A DNA stretch of 48,703 bases from Prochlorococcus sp. AG-463-F15 (GTDB lineage: Bacteria > Cyanobacteriota > Cyanobacteriia > PCC-6307 > Cyanobiaceae). Location: the NCBI GenBank assembly GCA_003211755.1, contig QCRS01000004.1, positions 1 through 48,703 on the forward strand, in the 5' to 3' direction. Shown piece by piece: positions 1 through 10,331 of the stretch. Under the pieces are notes generated by a model, which saw nothing but the letters and a program-made list of their open reading frames with translations, did not search any database and was not told the origin of the DNA. The position numbers and the translations under genes are program-made. How positions within the stretch are numbered: position 1 is the stretch's first letter; each line of letters starts with the position of its first letter.

Positions 1-550
1 TGTAGATTCTTCACCTTTATTGGATAAAGCCTGGGCAGAAGAAGCAGGTATTGGGTGGATTGGTAAACACAGCAACCTAATTAACAACGGAAATGGTTCT
101 TGGATGGTCTTAGGTCATCTCTTAACTACCGAGCCTCTAGTCGCAGACAAGCCAGCAATACCAAGCTGTGGGAAATGCCAAGATTGCATAGACGCATGCC
201 CAACAAATGCAATAACTGAACCCTTTGTCGTCGATTCAAATCGGTGTCTTGCTTACCATACTATTGAAAATAGAGATCCAGAGTTGCCGAACAACATCTA
301 CTCATCATTAGGTACATGGATAGCTGGTTGTGATATCTGCCAAGAAGTTTGCCCATGGAACCACAAAAAACTTATAAGCAGTAAAGATCCAGAAATGCAA
401 CCACAAAAATGGGTGTTGGAGCTTACAAAAAACCAAGCACTTTCTTGGAGTGATGAACAATGGAATAAACGACTTAAAGGGTCTGCCCTAAAAAGAATTA
501 AACCTTGGATGTGGCGCCGAAATGCTAAAGGAATACAAAATGAGTTTTAA
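1..550 (+). CDS. queG: Epoxyqueuosine reductase, C-terminal part (5' end outside window)
   Basis: QueG reduces epoxyqueuosine to queuosine in tRNA, the last step of queuosine synthesis, in the cytoplasm with a cobalamin and two 4Fe-4S clusters. The frame is already open at base 2 (VDSSPLLDKAWAEEAG), so the gene starts upstream of the window; the TTG at 20 is not a real start. Two ferredoxin-type cysteine clusters are visible: CGKCQDCIDACP and, later, CDICQEVCP, in the spacing usual for the family. The GWIGK segment before them is also typical. The C-terminus is short and ends about 60 residues after the second cluster, so the long HEAT-like tail found in some QueG proteins is absent. A TPR gene follows 30 bases downstream on the same strand. 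The family call is firm; the N-terminal B12-binding part cannot be judged. Confidence 0.93.
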   Translation, partial: VDSSPLLDKAWAEEAGIGWIGKHSNLINNGNGSWMVLGHLLTTEPLVADKPAIPSCGKCQDCIDACPTNAITEPFVVDSNRCLAYHTIENRDPELPNNIYSSLGTWIAGCDICQEVCPWNHKKLISSKDPEMQPQKWVLELTKNQALSWSDEQWNKRLKGSALKRIKPWMWRRNAKGIQNEF

Positions 551-580
551 AATTACTCTATAAAAAGTTGCAATCTTAAA

Positions 581-1462
581 ATGACTCTAAAACATTACAA
601 TCTTGGCCCAAAGAAACGTTTTTTATTAGGTTCAATAATAGGAATAAGTCTAATGTTTATAGGCACTCCTAGTAAAGCATTTGTACCTTATATTTATGAA
701 CCAAGCATAAATGATTTAAAAAGTACAAGCATTGATTTAGGAAAAACAGCTGCACAGTTACTTCATTTTGGTCAAACAAAAGAAGCTTCTAGAATAGCCA
801 AGTTAGCTGTCAAATTAAACCCAATAGATGAAAGACTTTGGGCAATACTTGCCGAAACACAGGTGAGAAGAAATTTATTGAAAGAAGCAAGTATATCACT
901 AGCAAAAGCAAAAAATCTTAACCCTAAGAATGCCAAGCTTTGGTTTGCGGAAGGATCTTTACAGCTACAACAAAAAAACCCTAGGAAAGCAATATCTCTC
1001 CTTAAAAAGGGTTTGTCAATTGAACCTGAAAATGCCAATGCATATTTTCAGTTGGGTAATGCAAGAATAATTCAATCAAAACCATATCTTGCATTAAAAG
1101 CCTTTGAAAAAGCCTCACAATATAAGCCAAAATTTTGGGAGGCTATTAACAATCAAGGTTTAGTACTTTTTGAAATGGGAAAAACAGAAGAAGCAATTAT
1201 TATTTGGCGTAATGTACTAAATATCAACGAAAATCCAGAACCAATGCTAGCCCTAGCAGCAGCACTAAATCAATTACAAAACCCCAATAAAGAATCATTA
1301 GATCTTGCAAAAAAAGCTCTTGCTAAAAACCCAAATTACGTCTTATCTCAACATCAAGCAGAACAACTTTGGGGTAAGAAACTGCAAGAAGCAGTAAAAG
1401 AACTTTTCAAAGACCCAGACTTGAAAGATGACGTAGAACGCGCATTGGCAAACTCGAACTAA
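581..1462 (+). CDS. Exported or membrane-anchored TPR-repeat protein
   Basis: A 293-residue protein of tetratricopeptide repeats, which serve as protein-protein docking surfaces. Residues 1-33 look like a signal peptide or anchor: basic start (KKR at 11-13), hydrophobic stretch LLGSIIGISLMFIG, then SKA before FVPYIYEP, a plausible signal peptidase I site. From about residue 50 to 265 there are helical TPR units with the usual pattern (for example AYFQLGNARIIQSKPYLALK and NNQGLVLFEMGKTEEAI). The tail is acidic and basic by turns (KDPDLKDDVERALAN). No enzyme domain is seen. It lies between queG and the topoisomerase gene, an order I recall from Prochlorococcus. No clear Shine-Dalgarno precedes the ATG. 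The partner is unknown; thylakoid or periplasmic assembly work is only a guess. Confidence 0.82.
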   Translation: MTLKHYNLGPKKRFLLGSIIGISLMFIGTPSKAFVPYIYEPSINDLKSTSIDLGKTAAQLLHFGQTKEASRIAKLAVKLNPIDERLWAILAETQVRRNLLKEASISLAKAKNLNPKNAKLWFAEGSLQLQQKNPRKAISLLKKGLSIEPENANAYFQLGNARIIQSKPYLALKAFEKASQYKPKFWEAINNQGLVLFEMGKTEEAIIIWRNVLNINENPEPMLALAAALNQLQNPNKESLDLAKKALAKNPNYVLSQHQAEQLWGKKLQEAVKELFKDPDLKDDVERALANSN

Positions 1463-1546
1463 AACAAAGGATCATGAAAAAAAAACTGTTCAGAGACAAA
1501 TAGATCAGTAGGCTGTGCGCTATTCGCCCTCTAATCCCTAATTTGG

Positions 1547-4027
1547 ATGGCCGAGGAGCGCCTACAACCCATTTCGCTGCAGCAAGAGATGCAGCGCTCT
1601 TACCTCGAATACGCAATGAGCGTAATCGTAGGTCGAGCTTTACCTGATGTTCGAGATGGTCTCAAACCCGTTCAAAGACGCATTCTATTTGCGATGTATG
1701 AGCTAGGCCTCACACCAGATCGCCCATATAGAAAATGTGCTCGAGTCGTAGGAGATGTATTAGGCAAATATCATCCACATGGAGATCAGGCTGTTTATGA
1801 CGCACTTGTAAGACTGGTCCAAAGCTTTTCTAGTCGTTATCCCATTCTTGATGGTCATGGAAACTTTGGATCTGTAGATGATGATCCACCAGCAGCAATG
1901 CGATATACAGAAGCACGTTTGGCACCAATAGCTCACCAAGGATTACTGAATGAAATCGGCTCAAAAACTGTTGAGTTCGCTCCAAACTTTGATGGATCCC
2001 AACAAGAGCCAACCGTTCTTCCTGCCCAATTACCATTTCTTCTGTTAAACGGTTGTTCTGGAATTGCAGTTGGAATGGCTACAAGTATTCCACCTCACAA
2101 TCTAAATGAAATAATTGATGGGGTTATAGCATTAACAAAAAATCCAACTCTATCTGATGATAAATTACTAAATATTATTCCTGGACCCGACTTTCCAACT
2201 GGAGGTGAAATTCTATTAGGTAGTGGAATAAGAGAAACATATATCAAAGGAAAAGGCAGCATCCCGATGAGAGGATTAACTCATGTTGAAGAGATTCAAC
2301 CAGGGAAAGGGAAACATCGCCGAAGTGCGATTATTGTTACAGAATTACCATATCAACTTAGTAAAGCTGGTTGGATAGAAAAATTAGCAGAACTTGTTAA
2401 TGATGGAAAAATAAATGGTATTTCTGATATTAGAGATGAAAGTGATCGCGATGGAATGAGAATAGTAGTTGAACTAAGAAGGGATGCTAATTCAGAAAAA
2501 GTTATCGCAGATTTGCAAAGACGAACTTCACTACAAAGTAACTTTGGCGCCATCCTACTTGCTCTTGTTGATGGTCAACCCAAACAACTTTCATTAAGAT
2601 TACTATTAGAAAAATTTATTGAATATAGAGAGCTAACTCTTATTAAAAGAACAAAATATTTACTGAACAAAACATTAGATAGGCTAGAAATTGTTCAGGC
2701 ATTAACAAAAGCATTGAAACACCTAAGACCAGTAATAGAAATGATTGAGAAAGCAAAAGATGCTTTGGATGCAAAAGCCAAACTCATGGTTAGGCTAGAA
2801 ATAAATGAAACTCAAGCAGAAGCAGTTTTAGCAATGCCATTAAGACGATTAACAAGCTTAGAGCAAAAAAGTTTGCATCAAGAAATTAAAGAACTAATTT
2901 CCAAGAAAACTCAACTAGAAATATTGCTACAAAATAGAGATAAGTTAATAGAAACCTTAGTCAATGAACTAAAGCAAATAAAAAAACAATTTGGCAATGC
3001 AAGACGAACAAGACTTGTAGAAGGTGGTGACCAACTTTTAGCAGAAAAAATTGCACATCAAAGACCTAATGCTGAACTACAAAGAAAACAAGCATTTGCA
3101 GCCCTGCCCACTGAAGGAAGATTACTCATTCAAGAAGATAATCAAGTAAAAATTGTCAGCCCACAAATACTTGGAAGACTCCACTTAAATGAAACATGTG
3201 AGCTGGGGGAAGAACCTTCCCCTGCAAGATTAATTTGGCCAATAGAGTCAAAACCAAAGATCTTAGCAATCACATCAGAGGGTAAAGTTGCTTTGGTTAA
3301 ATGGGAATTTGCAGGACAACAACCTGGCCTCATAGATAAGTTTCTGCCTGGTGGAATAGAAAGAAAAAGAATAGTTAACCTATTACGTTTACCAGATAAT
3401 GAATCATTAAGTCTGGGCCTTCTAAGTAGTGATGGAAGGTTTAAAAGATTACCTATTGAAGAAGTAGTGGATTTATCAGGAAGAGCTATGACAATATTAA
3501 AATTAAAAGAAGGTGTCTATCTTAAATCAGCTGTGATATGCAATCAAAATGGAGAGGTCGCAATTGTTAGTTCATTAGGAAGAATATTAAAATTTGAAAT
3601 CAACAACGAAATAATTCCCTTAATGGGTAAGCTTGCGCAAGGACCATTAATGATGAAAACTTTCCCAGGAGAAACAATAATTGGAGCAGTATCAACACCT
3701 AAGAGTTGTGAGAGCAACTTAGTTATTGCAACTAAGTGCGGAAAAATAAAAATAATCAACTTCAAATCATTGAGAAAATGTCAAAAAGGTGACCTTGGAG
3801 AAATTTCTATATATTTAAAAGATTCTAAAAAAGAAATAGATAGAGTTGTTGATGTCTACAATGGAAAATCATTAGGATGTGTTATTAGTACTAAAGGCAA
3901 AAATGCTCGAATATCAATTCAAGAGTTAGAAGCTATACCAACTAAAGAAAATAATCCATTAAAGTTAAAACAGGACGAATTTATAAAAAAAGTGATCCCT
4001 TTAATTACTCCAGAAACAGAATCATGA
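1547..4027 (+). CDS. Type II DNA topoisomerase subunit A (GyrA/ParC family, ParC-like)
   Basis: The DNA-cleaving subunit of a gyrase or topoisomerase IV. The breakage-reunion domain fills about residues 1-470: the start [20 protein letters not shown], the HPHGD motif at 76-80, and the catalytic tyrosine Y120 in [11 protein letters not shown] coiled coil lies near 430-480 and a beta-propeller-type C-terminal domain follows from about 500. Odd points: the position equivalent to E. coli GyrA Ser83 is Gln81 ([10 protein letters not shown]), while the acidic residue equivalent to Asp87 is kept as Asp85. I find no canonical GyrA box (QRRGGKG type) in the C-terminal domain, so a decatenating or ParC-like role is more likely than DNA wrapping. 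A second, true gyrA elsewhere is expected. The ATG at 1547 starts a typical N-terminus. The stop overlaps that of purF on the other strand. Confidence 0.9.
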   Translation: MAEERLQPISLQQEMQRSYLEYAMSVIVGRALPDVRDGLKPVQRRILFAMYELGLTPDRPYRKCARVVGDVLGKYHPHGDQAVYDALVRLVQSFSSRYPILDGHGNFGSVDDDPPAAMRYTEARLAPIAHQGLLNEIGSKTVEFAPNFDGSQQEPTVLPAQLPFLLLNGCSGIAVGMATSIPPHNLNEIIDGVIALTKNPTLSDDKLLNIIPGPDFPTGGEILLGSGIRETYIKGKGSIPMRGLTHVEEIQPGKGKHRRSAIIVTELPYQLSKAGWIEKLAELVNDGKINGISDIRDESDRDGMRIVVELRRDANSEKVIADLQRRTSLQSNFGAILLALVDGQPKQLSLRLLLEKFIEYRELTLIKRTKYLLNKTLDRLEIVQALTKALKHLRPVIEMIEKAKDALDAKAKLMVRLEINETQAEAVLAMPLRRLTSLEQKSLHQEIKELISKKTQLEILLQNRDKLIETLVNELKQIKKQFGNARRTRLVEGGDQLLAEKIAHQRPNAELQRKQAFAALPTEGRLLIQEDNQVKIVSPQILGRLHLNETCELGEEPSPARLIWPIESKPKILAITSEGKVALVKWEFAGQQPGLIDKFLPGGIERKRIVNLLRLPDNESLSLGLLSSDGRFKRLPIEEVVDLSGRAMTILKLKEGVYLKSAVICNQNGEVAIVSSLGRILKFEINNEIIPLMGKLAQGPLMMKTFPGETIIGAVSTPKSCESNLVIATKCGKIKIINFKSLRKCQKGDLGEISIYLKDSKKEIDRVVDVYNGKSLGCVISTKGKNARISIQELEAIPTKENNPLKLKQDEFIKKVIPLITPETES

Positions 4028-5479
4028 TAAATATTCTCTTTCAACCCATGCTAAATATTCATCAGTAACAGTACCTGTAATATAGTCACCCGTAAAACAA
4101 GACAAGTCAAGGTCTTTTACTATTGAATTATTAATAATGGAGTGTTTCAAGTCATCAACTTCTTGATATATCATTTTATCAATAGATAATTCCTTTTCTA
4201 TTTCAGAAATTGATCGATTATATGCAATCAGTTCATAACGACTAGGCATGTTAATTCCATATACATGTGGGAAGCGGACAGGAGGTGCAGCTGAAGTAAA
4301 TGTGACTTTATTAGCTCCAGCAAATTTAGCCATTTGAACAATCTGTTGAGAAGTCGTTCCTCTAACAACAGAATCATCAACAATTAATATATTTTTATTT
4401 TTAAATTCAGTACCCATTGCATTCAATTTTTGACGAACTGACTTCTTACGCTGCAATTGACCTGGCATAATAAAAGTTCTTCCCACATAACGATTTTTAA
4501 AAAATCCCTCACGATATTCAATTCCTAATTGCCTAGCGACCTGCATTGCTGCAGGTCTAGAAGAGTCGGGAATAGGCATAACTACATCTACATCACCTGA
4601 AGAAATATATTTTTTTATTGTCTCTGCAAGAGAATCCCCCATACGTAATCTCGCTTCATATACAGAAATACCATTCATAATTGAATCTGGTCTTGCTAAA
4701 TAAACATATTCAAAAGAACAAGGAAAGAGTTTTGGATTTTTGGAACATTGTTCAGAATAGAATTCTCCATTGGAAGAAATAAATACTGCTTCACCTGGTT
4801 CTACATCTCGTACAATTTGATAATCATTATTTTCAATAACCAAAGACTCACTAGCAAGAATCCAATCAAAACCATTTGATGAATTAGTTCTTTTGCCTAT
4901 AACTAAAGGTCTAATGCCAAATGGATCTCTAAAAGCCAAAACACCATGACCAGCAATTAATGCAATGGAGGCATATGATCCTTCTACCCTTTGATGAATA
5001 GATTTAACAGCATTAAAAATATGTTCAGGTGAAAAATCTTGGCCAGATATTTGATATTGCAATTCAGTAGCTAACACATTTAATAACATCTCAGTATCAC
5101 TAGCGGAATTTGTATGACGACGATCCTTGCTAAAAAGATCCTTCTCTATTTCTCTAGTATTAGTAAGATTTCCATTATGAATAAGAATGATTCCATAAGG
5201 AGCATTTACATAAAATGGTTGTGCCTCTTCTTCGCGATCTGCTCCCCCTTTAGTAGCGTATCTAACATGACCTAATCCAATATTGCCTCTTAAAGAACGC
5301 ATATCTCTAGTGCGATAAGCCTCCCGAACTTGTCCTTTGGACTTCCGTAGATGAAATACACTTCCATCCATCGTTGCAATTCCAGTTGAATCCTGGCCAC
5401 GATGTTGGAGTAACAACAAACTATCGTAAATTTGTTGATTAACTTGATCCTTGGAAACAATTCCTACAATGCCACACAT
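4022..5479 (-). CDS. purF: Amidophosphoribosyltransferase
   Basis: PurF makes 5-phosphoribosylamine from PRPP and glutamine, the committed first step of purine synthesis. The 485-residue protein begins MCGIVGIV with Cys2 as the glutaminase nucleophile directly after Met, so no propeptide is seen here. An N-terminal Ntn glutaminase domain ([12 protein letters not shown]-like [23 protein letters not shown]) is followed by a phosphoribosyltransferase domain with the PRPP loop [15 protein letters not shown] near residues 350-365. Length is usual for the family. It lies 56 bases downstream of purL in the same direction, giving a dnaN-PRC-purL-purF run. The 3' end meets the topoisomerase gene convergently, the two stop codons sharing TCATGA. 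Confidence 0.97.
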   Translation of the reverse strand: MCGIVGIVSKDQVNQQIYDSLLLLQHRGQDSTGIATMDGSVFHLRKSKGQVREAYRTRDMRSLRGNIGLGHVRYATKGGADREEEAQPFYVNAPYGIILIHNGNLTNTREIEKDLFSKDRRHTNSASDTEMLLNVLATELQYQISGQDFSPEHIFNAVKSIHQRVEGSYASIALIAGHGVLAFRDPFGIRPLVIGKRTNSSNGFDWILASESLVIENNDYQIVRDVEPGEAVFISSNGEFYSEQCSKNPKLFPCSFEYVYLARPDSIMNGISVYEARLRMGDSLAETIKKYISSGDVDVVMPIPDSSRPAAMQVARQLGIEYREGFFKNRYVGRTFIMPGQLQRKKSVRQKLNAMGTEFKNKNILIVDDSVVRGTTSQQIVQMAKFAGANKVTFTSAAPPVRFPHVYGINMPSRYELIAYNRSISEIEKELSIDKMIYQEVDDLKHSIINNSIVKDLDLSCFTGDYITGTVTDEYLAWVEREYLS

Positions 5480-5535
5480 TAGATAATTTTCTCCTCAATT
5501 CATGTAATCAATTAAATTTAAATGCAAAAAACAAG

Positions 5536-7980
5536 TCAAGAGGAAAGCTGAGTATCCGCCTCTATTCGACGGGGAATTGCATTTTCAAAACAATCTTTCA
5601 ACTGAGATACAGGAATATTCACAAGGTTGGCTCCCATCTGAGTAATCAAAAGTTTATTATCTGATCTAACTTTTCCTATCTTAATAGCAGGGACTGATCC
5701 AGGCGCTTGATTATTTACATCATTCAAGAATGATTGCCAAGAATCTTCATTTTCTGGAGAAATACTCACAATTACTCGAGCACCACCTTCAGCAAACAAA
5801 ATTCTATCCAAACGAGCTTTACTAGCAGAAATTTCCCAATGAGCTCCTAAACCAGAAGAAATCGATGATTCTGCAAGTGCAATAGCAATCCCACCTTCAG
5901 ATACATCATGAGCTGAACGGATATATCCTTCAACAATTGATTTGCGTAAAAAAGATTGAACTGATTTTTCTAGCTGTAAATCAATTTCAGGAGGTCTACC
6001 AATCAAGGAACCATGGATTACTTCCACATAACTACTAGCCGCCAAAGTTACACGAGAATCAGAATAAATATTTTCATCTAAAGGAACTCCTAACAGCCAA
6101 ATTGAATCTTTAGGCTCTAGCCAAGCTTGCCCACAAATATTAGCCAAATCATTTATCAATCCAACCATGCCAACTACTGGTGTTGGTTGTATAGGTTGTA
6201 GTTTTCCATCTGGCAACCGAGTTTCATTGTACAAAGACACATTTCCACCAGTAATAGGAGTGTCTAAAACTTTGCAAGCTTTAGACAATCCTTCGCAAGC
6301 CGCAGCCAACTGCCAATAACCTTGAGGAGTCTCAGGAGAAGGAAAATTTAGATTATTTGTAATAGCTAAAGGCTCAGCACCAACACAACTAATGTTGCGC
6401 GCAGATTCTGCAACAGCTGCCATGGCGCCACGTTCTGGATCAAGTGATACCCAACGATTCGGACAATCAACGACAGCAGCAACTCCTCTATTAAAAGAAG
6501 ACATCGAGTCAACCCCTTCTTGTGGTCGTAATCTAATAACTGCTGCATCAGCACTACCAGGAATCAATACAGTGTTAGCCTGAACTTGATAATCATATTG
6601 ATTAAAAATCCAACGTTTAGACGCAATTGTTGGATCATCAAGCATTCTTAAAATGATTTGATTCCATGATAAAAATTGTTCCTTTTGATTACCTTTTTTA
6701 TTACAAGAAATAATTCCATTTGCCTCTATTTTGGGTAGTTCACTTTCACTCCATTTCCAGGCTTTTTGAATAAAAGCTGGTGGTTCTTTAAGTAATTTAT
6801 GTTGATTAATTGGAGTATCATCAGCCAAAGCACTCGCTGGAAGTTCAGCTGCTATTTTCCCCTGATATAAAACACGAACAACATTTTCTTTAAGAACTTT
6901 ACCTACTACAGAAACTCTTAAGCCCCATCGAGTAAATCGCTCCATTAACTCTTTTTGGCGACTTGGTTTAACTACAAATAACATTCTTTCTTGAGATTCT
7001 GAAAGTAGAAACTCATAGGCTGTCATTCCAATTTCTCTAGCAGGAACAGAGTCAAGATCTAGCTCAATTCCAAGTGACCCTTTTGCTGCCATTTCTGAAC
7101 AACTACAAGTAAGACCTGCTGCACCCATGTCTTGAGCTGCAACCACATCACCATTCTTAAAAGCCTCTAAACACGCTTCAATTAAACCTTTTTCTAAAAA
7201 AGGATCACCAACCTGCACTGCTGGACGGTCATCTAAAGAAGCATTTGTAAGCTCTGCGCTAGCAAAACTTGCACCTCCCATTCCATCTCGTCCAGTAGTA
7301 CTTCCAACATATATAACTGGATAACCAATTCCTTCTGCTCCTGAGCAAACAATTTCATCTGTTTCCATTAATCCAAGTCCCATAGCATTGACTAATGGAT
7401 TACCTGAGTAACTTGAATCGAAAGAAACTTCTCCTCCTACCGTTGGAACACCAACGCAATTTCCATAATGAGCAATTCCAGCTACAACTCCTTCCATTAA
7501 TGAAATATTACGTTCATCTTCTATCGGTCCAAAACGCAAAGCATTTAGTAAAGCTATTGGCCTAGCTCCCATAGTAAAAATATCTCTAAGAATTCCTCCA
7601 ACCCCTGTTGCTGCTCCTTGAAATGGCTCTAAAGCAGAGGGATGGTTATGACTTTCTATTTTAAAAACTAATCTTTGCCCATTATCTAAATCAACAACTC
7701 CAGCATTTTCACCTGGACCAACCAATATTCTTGAGCCCTGAGTAGGAAATTGATTAAGTAAAGGTTTTGAGTTTCTGTAACAGCAATGTTCTGACCACAT
7801 AACACCAAACATCCCAAGCTCTGTTCTATTAGGAGCCCTTTTAAGCCGGTTACAAATTTCTTTGTAATCATCATTTTTTAACCCTTCTTCTAACAATGCT
7901 TTAGCAACATCGTAATCAACAGAGTTAAGCAATCTTTCAGTCAATTTTTGGGAATCATTACTAGAAAAATTTATAGACAT
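5536..7980 (-). CDS. purL: Phosphoribosylformylglycinamidine synthase subunit PurL
   Basis: PurL converts FGAR to FGAM with ATP and ammonia, the fourth step of purine synthesis. At 814 residues it is the small bacterial PurL, which needs PurS and PurQ as partners; neither is in this window. Landmarks: the [20 protein letters not shown] and [15 protein letters not shown] start, [22 protein letters not shown] near residue 110 (ATP and Mg binding), the [10 protein letters not shown] motif near 590, and [17 protein letters not shown] near 690. These place it in the AIR synthase-related superfamily with two halves. The ATG at 7980 sits 3 bases after the PRC-barrel stop, so translation is probably coupled. 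Next gene down is purF, making a compact purine pair beside dnaN. Confidence 0.97.
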   Translation of the reverse strand: MSINFSSNDSQKLTERLLNSVDYDVAKALLEEGLKNDDYKEICNRLKRAPNRTELGMFGVMWSEHCCYRNSKPLLNQFPTQGSRILVGPGENAGVVDLDNGQRLVFKIESHNHPSALEPFQGAATGVGGILRDIFTMGARPIALLNALRFGPIEDERNISLMEGVVAGIAHYGNCVGVPTVGGEVSFDSSYSGNPLVNAMGLGLMETDEIVCSGAEGIGYPVIYVGSTTGRDGMGGASFASAELTNASLDDRPAVQVGDPFLEKGLIEACLEAFKNGDVVAAQDMGAAGLTCSCSEMAAKGSLGIELDLDSVPAREIGMTAYEFLLSESQERMLFVVKPSRQKELMERFTRWGLRVSVVGKVLKENVVRVLYQGKIAAELPASALADDTPINQHKLLKEPPAFIQKAWKWSESELPKIEANGIISCNKKGNQKEQFLSWNQIILRMLDDPTIASKRWIFNQYDYQVQANTVLIPGSADAAVIRLRPQEGVDSMSSFNRGVAAVVDCPNRWVSLDPERGAMAAVAESARNISCVGAEPLAITNNLNFPSPETPQGYWQLAAACEGLSKACKVLDTPITGGNVSLYNETRLPDGKLQPIQPTPVVGMVGLINDLANICGQAWLEPKDSIWLLGVPLDENIYSDSRVTLAASSYVEVIHGSLIGRPPEIDLQLEKSVQSFLRKSIVEGYIRSAHDVSEGGIAIALAESSISSGLGAHWEISASKARLDRILFAEGGARVIVSISPENEDSWQSFLNDVNNQAPGSVPAIKIGKVRSDNKLLITQMGANLVNIPVSQLKDCFENAIPRRIEADTQLSS

Positions 7981-7983
7981 AGA

Positions 7984-8772
7984 TCAAATCCATGGATCAT
8001 CCTTTTCCTTAAGACTATTAATAGGCCTTCTAGGATATCGGAATTGTTCAATTGATTCTAAATCATCATTTACTTCTTCATCTTGAAATTCATCGTTCCA
8101 ATCCTCCAAAGGGTCTATATTAGTATTGGTATTACTTCTTGAGTGAAGGTTAAGTTTTTCCTCCCAAGGAGGTTCATCAAGCCATCCTTCTAAACGATTA
8201 CTTGCATGATCACTAAATTCTTGGAGTTGATCACGCCAATTACGGGAACGTCTCAGCAAATCTTGTTTAATACTTGACTTTGAAATAGGTAAATCATCTA
8301 AAGAGTTTAAATTAATAGAAATCATTCCTGGTTGTTGATCTAAAATATGATCTATAAGCAAACGCCATCTACTTGTTCCTGGAATTCGTGGATCTGTACG
8401 AGAAATCAAGTAATGCATTATTTCACCACTTTTAGGTTGAAAAACAAGATCAACAACAGAACCAATTCTTTGACCATTTAAATTCAAAACATCTGCATTT
8501 AATAAAGTAGGAATTCGATCAATTGTAGATTGTTCAGTATTTGCAGGTAAACCTTTTACATAAACCTCCTCGTTACCTATTCCTCTTAACTGGTCTAATT
8601 TCCAAACAGTTCTAGATAACCCTAAATTAGAAGGCCTACTAAACCAACCCAACAACCTATGAACTGGAGGATGCATCCAACCAATTAATCCAGGTCCATG
8701 GTCTAAACCTTGATCACATCTAACACGATGCTTTAAAAGATCACTCAATAAAAATTGATTAGGTAAAGTCAA
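7984..8772 (-). CDS. PRC-barrel domain protein of unknown function
   Basis: A 262-residue soluble protein with no signal peptide or membrane segment. Residues 5-75 and 95-150 look like two PRC-barrel-type beta units: FLLSDLLKHRVRCDQG early, then ADVLNLNGQRIGSVVDLVFQ with the usual G-x-x-I/V-G-x-V-x-D/E pattern, followed by MHYLISR and the WRLLIDHIL segment. PRC barrels occur in RimM and in photosynthetic reaction centre H subunits and usually mediate protein or RNA contacts. The C-terminal 60 residues are very acidic (EFQDEEVNDDLESIE). It overlaps dnaN by 4 bases (ATGA) and purL follows 3 bases later. The tight packing between dnaN and purL, which I recall as conserved in Prochlorococcus, suggests steady expression but does not tell the function. 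Confidence 0.8.
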   Translation of the reverse strand: MTLPNQFLLSDLLKHRVRCDQGLDHGPGLIGWMHPPVHRLLGWFSRPSNLGLSRTVWKLDQLRGIGNEEVYVKGLPANTEQSTIDRIPTLLNADVLNLNGQRIGSVVDLVFQPKSGEIMHYLISRTDPRIPGTSRWRLLIDHILDQQPGMISINLNSLDDLPISKSSIKQDLLRRSRNWRDQLQEFSDHASNRLEGWLDEPPWEEKLNLHSRSNTNTNIDPLEDWNDEFQDEEVNDDLESIEQFRYPRRPINSLKEKDDPWI

Positions 8773-9944
8773 TTTTCCGAACGAACTTGGACAGGCATCA
8801 CTAAATATGTAAATCCCAAGGTATTATCTACTGGTAATAAAATAGCCGGAGTAGTTGGGGCATTACAACATAATTTGATTTGTTCTGAATCTATAGCCTT
8901 TAATCCATCCAAAAGATAACGAACATTAAAAGCTATTTGAACAGAATCACCTTGAAAATCCGCAGAAATAGATTCAGAACCACTTCCTACATCTTGAGCA
9001 TCTGCAGTAATATGTATTTGTTGAGAGCTTGGTTCTGTTATTATTTTAACAACATTATTATGCTGATCTGCAAGAACAGCTATTCTTTCAAGAGCTGATA
9101 TAAAAATTCTACGGTCAATAACAATTGATTTAGAAAAATTATCTGGTATTAATTGTTGATAGTTTGGATATGTTCCTTCTAATGTGCGACTAGTTACTAC
9201 TTGATCAGCAGCTAGAAAAACAACTTGTCCTCTATCGCAAAAAAGTCTAACGATATCTTCACTCTTCCAACTAGATATTAATCTTTCTACTTCTCTTAAT
9301 GATCGAGAAGGAAGAGTAACTGCAAAACTTGCTTCTTCATTTGAACTTTGATTAGATGAATCATTCTCATTATTTTGTATAGCATTATCCATGCTTAAAA
9401 CAGCTAATCTATGGCCATCTGTAGCTGCGGCTTTTAAAGAACTAGTGTCAAAACTCAAATGAACACCAGTCAATAGTTGCTTTGCTTCATCTGTACTGCT
9501 AGCAAAAAGAGTTCCACGAAGAGCTTGAATCAAAGCTTTTGCATTTACTTTAAAAGAAGTCCCACTTTCTACCAAAGGTAACTCTGGGAACTCATCTGCA
9601 GACATTCCTCGCATTTGATAACTTCCACCCTTACTAATTAGCTCAATCTGCTCACTACCAGAATCAAAAGACAATGAAACTGGATATTCACTAGAGAGTC
9701 TGGAAACTATTTCTCCAAACAACCTTGCAGGGAGAGTAATAGCACCACTTTTCTCAACAGAAGCTGAAAAAGAAGTTTGAATACCAAGATTCAAATCAAA
9801 GCCAGTAAGGCTTAAACGTCCTGTTCCTTCATCAGCAGTTAATAAAACGTTTGCCAATACAGGATGTGTTGGCCGTGAAGCAACAGCTCTACTTACAAGC
9901 TGCAGAGCTGTATTGAGTTCTCCTTGAGAGCAAACTAGTTTCAT
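8769..9944 (-). CDS. dnaN: DNA polymerase III beta subunit (sliding clamp)
   Basis: DnaN forms the ring-shaped homodimer that tethers DNA polymerase III to DNA. The protein has 391 residues, near the usual length, and three clamp repeats can be followed: MKLVCSQGELNTALQLVSRAV at the start, the central segment with RSLREVERLIS near residue 220, and the last third ending in the peptide-binding C-terminus DNTLGFTYLVMPVQVR, the counterpart of the E. coli MPMRL end. LTGVHLSFD and ATDGHRLAV near 165-185 are family signatures. The ATG at 9944 opens the clamp fold directly. The gene is first in the run toward purF and lies beside the candidate origin at 9945-10331, as is common for dnaN in bacteria. 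It overlaps the next gene by 4 bases. Confidence 0.97.
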   Translation of the reverse strand: MKLVCSQGELNTALQLVSRAVASRPTHPVLANVLLTADEGTGRLSLTGFDLNLGIQTSFSASVEKSGAITLPARLFGEIVSRLSSEYPVSLSFDSGSEQIELISKGGSYQMRGMSADEFPELPLVESGTSFKVNAKALIQALRGTLFASSTDEAKQLLTGVHLSFDTSSLKAAATDGHRLAVLSMDNAIQNNENDSSNQSSNEEASFAVTLPSRSLREVERLISSWKSEDIVRLFCDRGQVVFLAADQVVTSRTLEGTYPNYQQLIPDNFSKSIVIDRRIFISALERIAVLADQHNNVVKIITEPSSQQIHITADAQDVGSGSESISADFQGDSVQIAFNVRYLLDGLKAIDSEQIKLCCNAPTTPAILLPVDNTLGFTYLVMPVQVRSEN

Positions 9945-10331
9945 CGAGTCAACCTAACGACGAAACGGACGAAAAGTACACCTACATTTTCATAACAACT
10001 TCAGAAGTGCAATCTTTTTTAGCTTATTGGCATCTACTGTTTTGTTTCTAATATTTTTTATTGATAAAGAATATAACTAGTAGTAGTAGGGCCTGAGGAA
10101 ACCATGGAAAACCGTTGAAAGCCTTGTAGTGGTCTAGGAAAAAATTAAAATTACCTGTGGAAACTTTTACGCAGGAAGTGGAAAAAGAACTCCCTTTCTA
10201 CGATTTTTTTGAGGCTTGAAAAAATCAAGCCAAAACAGGCTCTGATTTTCTCGGTTTTCCCCAGGTCAGACTCCTTCCTTGGCTGCTTTTCCTCGGACAG
10301 AAAAAGTTTTGTCCATAACATTTTGTTGTTT
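9945..10331. other. Candidate replication origin (oriC) between dnaN and thrC
   Basis: This 387-base gap holds no ORF I would believe. It contains several sites close to the cyanobacterial DnaA box TTTTCCACA or the E. coli box TTATNCACA. On the minus strand: 10156-10164 (GTTTCCACA, one mismatch), 10177-10185 (TTTTCCACT, one mismatch) and 10103-10111 (TTTTCCATG, two). On the plus strand: 10255-10263 (TTTTCCCCA, one mismatch) and 10287-10295 (TTTTCCTCG, two). At 10310-10318, TGTCCATAA is one mismatch from the E. coli box in reverse. A perfect 7-bp hairpin (GGCTTGA, A5 loop, TCAAGCC) sits at 10213-10231, and AT-rich runs lie at 10041-10075 and 10139-10152. Plus-strand genes are C-richer than G left of the gap and G-rich to the right, as an origin would give. 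The neighbouring dnaN supports the call; no experiment does. Confidence 0.55.

Noticed and set aside
10204-10231. Hairpin GGCTTGA-A5-TCAAGCC read as a terminator of thrC
   Set aside because: For transcription from thrC (minus strand) the hairpin is followed by an A run, not T, and it lies 100 bases beyond the stop among DnaA-like boxes; an origin element is more likely.
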